From: Chloroflexota bacterium
Lineage (GTDB): Bacteria; Chloroflexota; Anaerolineae; Anaerolineales; UBA4823
Direction of reading: 5' to 3'
NCBI GenBank assembly: GCA_029265355.1
Contig: JAJUJL010000020.1
Span: forward strand, 1 to 64,000
Length of the DNA: 64,000 bases
Part shown: positions 59,555-64,000 of the stretch, in pieces
Layout of the letters: each line of letters opens with the position of its first letter
Numbering within the stretch: the stretch's first letter is position 1
Program-made: the position numbers and the translations under genes
The notes under the pieces: model-generated
What the model saw: the letters and a program-made list of their open reading frames with translations, nothing else
Told to the model about the DNA's origin: nothing
The model's database searches: none

Positions 59555-59890
59555 CGTTTAAGAGGGCGGAAGGAACGATCCTTTTGTTATGGATTGATGG
59601 TGGTGAGCGCGAAAAGACCCCGGCTCTCTCGCCTGGGGGTTCCCAGGAGGCGGGATATGAAATGGTGGGTAGAAAATCCAGCGGCGAAGCAGTTCGGTGT
59701 AGAATTATGAAAATCTGGCGCGTTTTTAATCGCGGGTCAGGTTCAAATCCCACACTGAGGAGGCTCTATGCCTACCTCAAACCGGGCGAATCATCTACGA
59801 TGAGGCAATAGTGGAAGTCTGTATCATTGATAATAGTTGGCCCGCCCGAGGGACATGAAAGGTTAGCGTCCAAATCGAGGGAAGGTAGTA
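59555..59890. other. Gene-free stretch with a possible tRNA remnant
   Basis: No protein gene is supported. Around 59720-59755 the string GGTTCAAATCCCACAC looks like the 3' half of a T arm, but its stem does not pair and no anticodon arm is visible; it may be a decayed tRNA. A GATAAT at about 59829-59834 may serve the next gene. Confidence 0.3.
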
Positions 59891-60325
59891 ATGGCAAGCG
59901 ACACCCCGCGTATAGTCTCCGTTATTGGCATCAACTTGCTCGAAGCCATCGTTCAATTCGTTGAGATGCTTGAGTCCACCAAACTTGTTGAACCAGGCGA
60001 AGTACAAGCAGGACCGCAAGAAAATGGCTTTTCCTGTGCGATCGTTACCCTTTGCGCATTAGTTATGGAGTCTGCCATCAACCGCACACGTTACGTTCGT
60101 GGGGAAATTTGTGACGACGATTCGGTAGATAAATATTTCAGAAAAGTCACTTTACACGCTGAACTCGCAGAGGATATTGACGAAGTAGTGGCGGTTCGTG
60201 ATGCAATCGTCCATAACCACTTATGGGAAGCTGATATCTACTGGGATGAAAAAACAAACTCAAGTTTAGGTCCCCACCCAAACTACTCGAGGGCTTTGGC
60301 AACAAGCGACAGCGCAGGACTATGA
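59891..60325 (+). CDS. HEPN-domain protein (putative ribonuclease/toxin)
   Basis: A helical 144-residue protein. The segment LAEDIDEVVAVRDAIVHNHLWE contains Arg103-x4-His108, the Rx4-6H signature of HEPN nucleases, and an earlier helix pair (FSCAIVTLCALVMESAINRTRYVRG) fits the four-helix bundle. HEPN proteins are frequent in toxin-antitoxin and antiphage systems. GAGGGAAGG stands before the ATG. The stop overlaps the start of the next small gene as ATGA, so the two are coupled. Base composition is nearer to even than that of the GC-rich neighbours, which suggests acquired DNA. The exact HEPN subfamily is not clear. Confidence 0.6.
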   Translation: MASDTPRIVSVIGINLLEAIVQFVEMLESTKLVEPGEVQAGPQENGFSCAIVTLCALVMESAINRTRYVRGEICDDDSVDKYFRKVTLHAELAEDIDEVVAVRDAIVHNHLWEADIYWDEKTNSSLGPHPNYSRALATSDSAGL

Positions 60326-60552
60326 ATCCTAGGACGCGGTTATCTAATAGACTCGAGCTCAATCTCTTTCCAATTAGAATATGGAGACGAGATGCATATG
60401 AGTCATTGAGAGTGGTTACGCTTGCGCTTGAGGCACTTGAAGCAAAGAATGCCAGCTACTTCCCTGTTGCCAGCCAACAGTTTAAGTTTCGTGGCGAAAT
60501 GACTACTCTCAAAAAAATCGTTGATGCGCTACCTGAGCTAAAGGCGGTCTAA
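60322..60552 (+). CDS. Small protein coupled to the HEPN gene
   Basis: This 76-residue, mainly helical protein starts in an ATGA overlap with the HEPN gene. It contains RRDAYESLRVVTLALEALEAKNASYFPVASQQFKFRG and a Lys-rich end (TTLKKIVDALPELK). It has no nucleotidyltransferase (GSx10DxD) motif, so it is not the usual MNT antitoxin. It may be a cognate partner or antitoxin by position alone. I checked whether it is a frameshifted tail of the HEPN protein; the clean ATGA overlap argues against this but does not exclude it. Confidence 0.45.
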   Translation: MNPRTRLSNRLELNLFPIRIWRRDAYESLRVVTLALEALEAKNASYFPVASQQFKFRGEMTTLKKIVDALPELKAV

Positions 60553-60832
60553 TAGATTGCTAACCAGAAACGTGACCAAAGATCCTTGGACAGTGAAAGA
60601 TGCACTGGCGCTGATGACGATAGGCACGCGCCGCGTTTTTGGGCATTTACCAGGCTGCTGGTTTTCCCGTTTCGATGGCGAGTACACGCTCTCGCCCATC
60701 GTTGGCTTGCTTCGCCGCGTTCAACATATCGGCGCCTTACGCATCTTGGATAAACTATCGTATATAAGATCTTGTTTACCGACCTTGAACCAGGCAACCG
60801 TCTAGAAATCCGGATGGTAGAGGAGCTCAGGC
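60553..60832. other. Stretch without a supported gene
   Basis: Open frames of about 80 codons exist on both strands but neither has a ribosome binding site or recognisable sequence. A TATATAAG at about 60764 might be a -10 element for the reductase gene that follows. Confidence 0.4.
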
Positions 60833-61426
<594 letters not shown>

Positions 61427-61490
61427 AGGACAGGCAAATATCACCTGGGGTGTTGACCAGGCAGGCGAAGGCGCTCCCGGCGCCAGGCAG

Positions 61491-61519
61491 TTGTGACGAA
61501 AATGTTGCCGTACTATAAT
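61491..61519 (+). promoter_or_regulatory. Promoter for the nitroreductase-like gene
   Basis: TTGTGA (61491-61496), a 17-bp spacer and TATAAT (61514-61519) form a good sigma-70 promoter about 80 bases before the ATG. Confidence 0.65.
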
Positions 61520-61598
61520 TAAGGCGTCCTCAAATAAGGCTTTTCCGTGCAAGGATTTTCTGGCCTGGCCCTGACCGGCTCTCAGGAAAAGACGACCA

Positions 61599-61991
61599 AT
61601 GAAGCAAGCTGTGCTGGATCGCATCCGGGTGCTCAATAAACATGTGACCAATAAGCTGCTGATTCACCTGTGCGGCAAGGGTTTCGGCCATTTTGCTATC
61701 TTGAGCCATACCGGTCGCAAAAGCGGCAGAATCTATCGCATCCCAATCATTGCCGAGCCGCTGGATGATGGGTTCGTGATCGCGCTGACCTACGGCAAGA
61801 AGGTGGACTGGTATGAGAACGTGCGGGCGAAAGGGGGCTGCTCGCTGCGCTGGAAGAACAGGGATTATGAGCTGGTAAATCCGCATTTCGTGGATAAAGA
61901 GGTGGGGGTGATGGCTTTCCCACCGATGTTTCGATCGCCGCTGAAGAGACTGGGGATCGAGTACTTTTTGAAATTGGAAGTTCGCCGATAG
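61599..61991 (+). CDS. Deazaflavin-dependent nitroreductase-family protein (DUF385/Ddn-like)
   Basis: The 130-residue protein has the split beta-barrel pattern of the Ddn/DUF385 family: HFAILSHTGRKSGRIYRIPII, GFVIALTYGKKVDWYENVRAKGG and YELVNPHFVD. Relatives reduce substrates with F420H2, or in some cases bind other flavins. No F420 biosynthesis gene is in the window. It is somewhat shorter than mycobacterial Ddn but complete at both ends. Confidence 0.85.
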   Translation: MKQAVLDRIRVLNKHVTNKLLIHLCGKGFGHFAILSHTGRKSGRIYRIPIIAEPLDDGFVIALTYGKKVDWYENVRAKGGCSLRWKNRDYELVNPHFVDKEVGVMAFPPMFRSPLKRLGIEYFLKLEVRR

Positions 61992-62002
61992 CTGCCCGGC
62001 GA

Positions 62003-62257
62003 GTGCGAGGCGGGCAGCCGTTGAAAAGGCGCGCCGCTGGCAAACCGGAGCAACTAGTGGCGCACATCGTTGATGGCGCGGTAGAGATATTTTTCAACCA
62101 GCATGGGCTGTTGCGCCAGGCGTACATTCGGGATGAAACCGTGACTATCGCCCAATTGCTGAACCAGGTGATCAGCCAGACTGGCGAAAATATCGTCATC
62201 CGCCGTTTTCTCCGCTGGGAGATTTGCCCGGATGGGGAGGCGAGGATAGTATCTTGA
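62003..62257 (+). CDS. Hypothetical small protein
   Basis: An 84-residue frame beginning with GTG, 11 bases after the preceding gene. The central part (EQLVAHIVDGAVEIFFNQHGLLRQAYIRDETVTIAQLLNQVISQTGENIVIRRFLRW) has a protein-like composition with predicted alternating strands and helices. There is no known motif and no strong ribosome binding site. The opposite strand is also open, so coding status is uncertain. Confidence 0.35.
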   Translation: MRGGQPLKRRAAGKPEQLVAHIVDGAVEIFFNQHGLLRQAYIRDETVTIAQLLNQVISQTGENIVIRRFLRWEICPDGEARIVS

Positions 62258-62303
62258 CGGTCGAGGGGGCGAGCAGCGGGCATTAGCGCCCGGCAGGCTG
62301 TTG

Positions 62304-62981
62304 TTAGAAACCGCGACTGGTATAGGGCATCACCACTCTTTCGACCAACTCGATCAAATCGTCGCGCACGCGCGTCAGGTGTTCGCGCATTTGCCGCTCA
62401 GCGGCCTCGCCATCGCCAGCTATCACGCTTTGCACAAAAGCCTCGTGCTCGCCGATGGAGGTCTTTGTCCTGCCCTGGAGGGCGACGTAACCCAGGCGCA
62501 GGCGATGCCATTGGTCGTTCAAGTTTTCGATGATGCGCTCGGCGCGCTCGTTGTTTGCCATCAAGAATAAGATGTTGTGCAGGTGAATGTCGGATTTCAA
62601 CCAGAGATCCGGATCCTTGATTTCGGCAGCTTTCTTCATATCGTCCAACGCTTCGAGCAGGTCGGCGCGCAACCTCTGATCCTGGCAGGCTGCGGCCTTG
62701 CGCACCAACATACCTTCGATGGCGATTTTTAGCTCGAAGATCTCGTGGATATCTTCCAGGTCGAGTGTATAGACCTGCCAGCCTTTGCGGGCTTCGTTGA
62801 CCAGTAAACCTTCTTTCTCCAGGCGCTGAAAAGCTTCGCGCACCGGAGTGCGGCTGATGCCCAGTTTCTCGGCAATCTGGGCGTCGGTGATGTATTCGCC
62901 GGGTTTGAAGCCCAGGTTGATAATTTGGTTGTGCACATAATCATAGGCTTGCTGCTGGAAGGTGGATGTTTCTCTATTCAT
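62304..62981 (-). CDS. GntR-family transcriptional regulator, FadR/FCD subfamily
   Basis: A 225-residue repressor. The N-terminal winged helix (about 8-75) has GEYITDAQIAEKLGISRTPVREAFQRLEKEGLL, the canonical GntR recognition region. The C-terminal FCD domain carries likely metal-binding residues (Asp and His in KSDIHLHNILF, His in IGEHEAFVQSV, His in REHLTRV) and binds a small carboxylate or sugar-acid effector in relatives. It is divergent from the transketolase gene, whose promoter region holds two matching palindromes, so it likely controls that gene and itself. Confidence 0.92.
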   Translation of the reverse strand: MNRETSTFQQQAYDYVHNQIINLGFKPGEYITDAQIAEKLGISRTPVREAFQRLEKEGLLVNEARKGWQVYTLDLEDIHEIFELKIAIEGMLVRKAAACQDQRLRADLLEALDDMKKAAEIKDPDLWLKSDIHLHNILFLMANNERAERIIENLNDQWHRLRLGYVALQGRTKTSIGEHEAFVQSVIAGDGEAAERQMREHLTRVRDDLIELVERVVMPYTSRGF

Positions 62982-63102
62982 AGGGTGCTCCTGTATGGAA
63001 GTCTTCGGTGTTTGCTCGCTTTACTTGTGGGGTAGGCGCAGTCATAACCCTCCAGACTTCCTGACTATTTTAACATAGTTTGAATGTTTAATTCGGGTTA
63101 TT

Positions 63103-63146
63103 TTGTATACAATACTATTGACTTATTGTATACAATTTTGTATAAT
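63103..63146 (+). promoter_or_regulatory. Transketolase promoter with two TTGTATACAA operators
   Basis: TTGACT (63118-63123), a 17-bp spacer and TATAAT (63141-63146) form a consensus promoter. Identical palindromes TTGTATACAA lie at 63103-63112 and 63126-63135, the second inside the spacer. Their centres are 23 bases apart. A half-site TTGTATAAT overlaps the -10 box. TTGTATACAA-like palindromes are typical of FCD-type GntR regulators, so the adjacent regulator is the natural candidate. Confidence 0.75.
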
Positions 63147-63219
63147 ATCTCATACAATGGATTGAATTATCGGGAGGCGTTTTGCTTTTTTCGATATTCG
63201 GAATTTTGACGAGGGCGCG

Positions 63220-64000
63220 ATGCAATTACCTGTCGAAAAGTTGACTCAGCTTGAAACGGTCGCTTACCAGATTCGCCGGCTGAGCGTTGAGATGATCACC
63301 TATGGCAAATGGGGCCATATTGGGGGTTCATTCTCGATGGCTGAGATCCTGGCGGTGTTGTATTTTCATGTGATGAAGGTGGATGCGGAAAATCCTGAAT
63401 GGGAGCACCGTGATCGTTTGGTGCTTTCCAAGGCGCATGGTTCGCCGGCGTTGTATGCGGCGCTGGCCCTGCGTGGCTTTTACCCGTTGGAAAAGGTTTA
63501 CAGTTACTGCGAGCTGGGTGGTTTCGAAGGACATACCGATATGGCGCGCACACCCGGGCTGGAATCGTCGGGTGGTCCGCTGGGCATGGGCTTATCGGTG
63601 GCGGTGGGTATGGCGCTCGGGATGCGCTTCAAAGACAATCCACGCGGCAGAGTTTTTTGCATCCTGGGGGATGGGGAGTGCAACGAGGGCAACGTCTGGG
63701 AGGCCGCCATGTCTGCGGCGCATTACCACCTGGATAACCTGATCGCTGTGGTGGACTACAACAAGGTGATGGCCAAGGGCTTTGTGTGGGACGAGATGGC
63801 GATCGAGCCCTTGGCCGAGAAATGGCGCGCATTTGGCTGGGAGGTGATCGAAGTGGATGGGCACGATATACCTGCCCTGGTGGAGGCTTTTTACCGGGCG
63901 CGCTGGATTTTGCCGCGTGGGAAACCTGTGGTGGTGATTGCGCACACGGTCAAGGGCAAAGGAGTAGAGATGGCTGAATTCAATTATCGCTGGCACACAC
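63220..64000 (+). CDS. Transketolase, N-terminal subunit (cut by window end)
   Basis: The first 260 residues of a thiamine-diphosphate enzyme. Visible are GKWGHIGGSFSMAEILAVLYF (first TPP-contact region), LSKAHGSPALYAAL, SSGGPLGMGLSVAVGMALG and the TPP/Mg motif GDGECNEGNVWEAAMSAAHYHLDNLIAVVDYN. This pattern fits split transketolases in which N and C halves are separate genes; the end is outside the window, so a full-length enzyme is not excluded. GAGGGCG before the ATG is a weak ribosome binding site. It is regulated by the palindromes upstream, which suggests substrate-inducible sugar metabolism. Confidence 0.9.
   Translation, partial: MQLPVEKLTQLETVAYQIRRLSVEMITYGKWGHIGGSFSMAEILAVLYFHVMKVDAENPEWEHRDRLVLSKAHGSPALYAALALRGFYPLEKVYSYCELGGFEGHTDMARTPGLESSGGPLGMGLSVAVGMALGMRFKDNPRGRVFCILGDGECNEGNVWEAAMSAAHYHLDNLIAVVDYNKVMAKGFVWDEMAIEPLAEKWRAFGWEVIEVDGHDIPALVEAFYRARWILPRGKPVVVIAHTVKGKGVEMAEFNYRWHT

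Noticed and set aside
60250-60552. Frameshift joining the HEPN gene to the next small gene
   Set aside because: The two frames meet in a clean ATGA stop-start overlap and no slippery or indel site is obvious, so two coupled genes are the simpler reading.

Overview
The window looks like chromosomal DNA of a GC-rich bacterium of the phylum Chloroflexota, most likely class Anaerolineae. This is an inference from the kind of genes present (many lipoprotein solute-binding proteins, a rhomboid protease, a GntR-transketolase pair, secreted proteins with a YLP-type motif near the C terminus) and not a database match. Several genes have a TANAAT -10 box only 6-10 bases before the start codon, which points to leaderless transcription. 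Gene order is housekeeping genes mixed with transport operons, with two or three disturbed spots.

Layout. 0-1.8 kb: a scrambled edge with an Rhs/YD-repeat fragment fused to a 5'-truncated rhomboid protease, then a broken ClpP-like (SDH_sah) gene. 1.9-6.7 kb: DNA repair and tRNA modification (pcrA, tsaE-tsaB-rimI, type-4 uracil-DNA glycosylase). 6.9-14.7 kb: a polysaccharide cluster (UDP-sugar dehydrogenase, 4-epimerase, Wzx-like flippase, two GT4 transferases and a membrane GT39-like protein; the last four overlap by ATGA). 14.7-17.3 kb: an AT-rich island with two paralogous membrane-anchored proteins, one carrying an in-frame TAG. 17.35-18.07 kb: a probable integration scar made of a second, diverged 3' end of guaA, a broken small gene and a tandem repeat. 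18.1-24.3 kb: guaA, xpt, maf, a class B penicillin-binding protein and rsgA.

24.3-37 kb: two oligopeptide-type ABC transporters. The first (24.3-27.0 kb) has lost its normal ATPase and permease signature residues and sits beside an ECF sigma factor, a small membrane protein and a canonical family-5 binding protein. The second (30.4-37.0 kb) is a complete Opp operon, but its binding protein has its two halves in reversed (circularly permuted) order. 37.2-43.5 kb: response regulator, tRNA-Gln, glmU, a CNNM/CBS protein, cdd, a DUF389-SH3 membrane protein and a HAD phosphatase. 43.7-50.3 kb: a nucleoside (BMP/NupNOPQ-like) importer. 50.4-59.2 kb: metal P-type ATPase, secreted subtilisin, PfpI, murJ and a 684-residue protein of unknown function.

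59.3-64 kb: two tRNA-Ser genes, a translationally coupled HEPN-domain pair, a DHFR-like reductase, a deazaflavin-type nitroreductase, and a GntR regulator divergent from a transketolase N-terminal subunit. The last is cut by the window end and has a promoter overlapped by TTGTATACAA palindromes. The strongest leads are the permuted binding protein, the degenerate Opp-like transporter, the AT-rich paralog pair with the guaA scar, and the HEPN pair.
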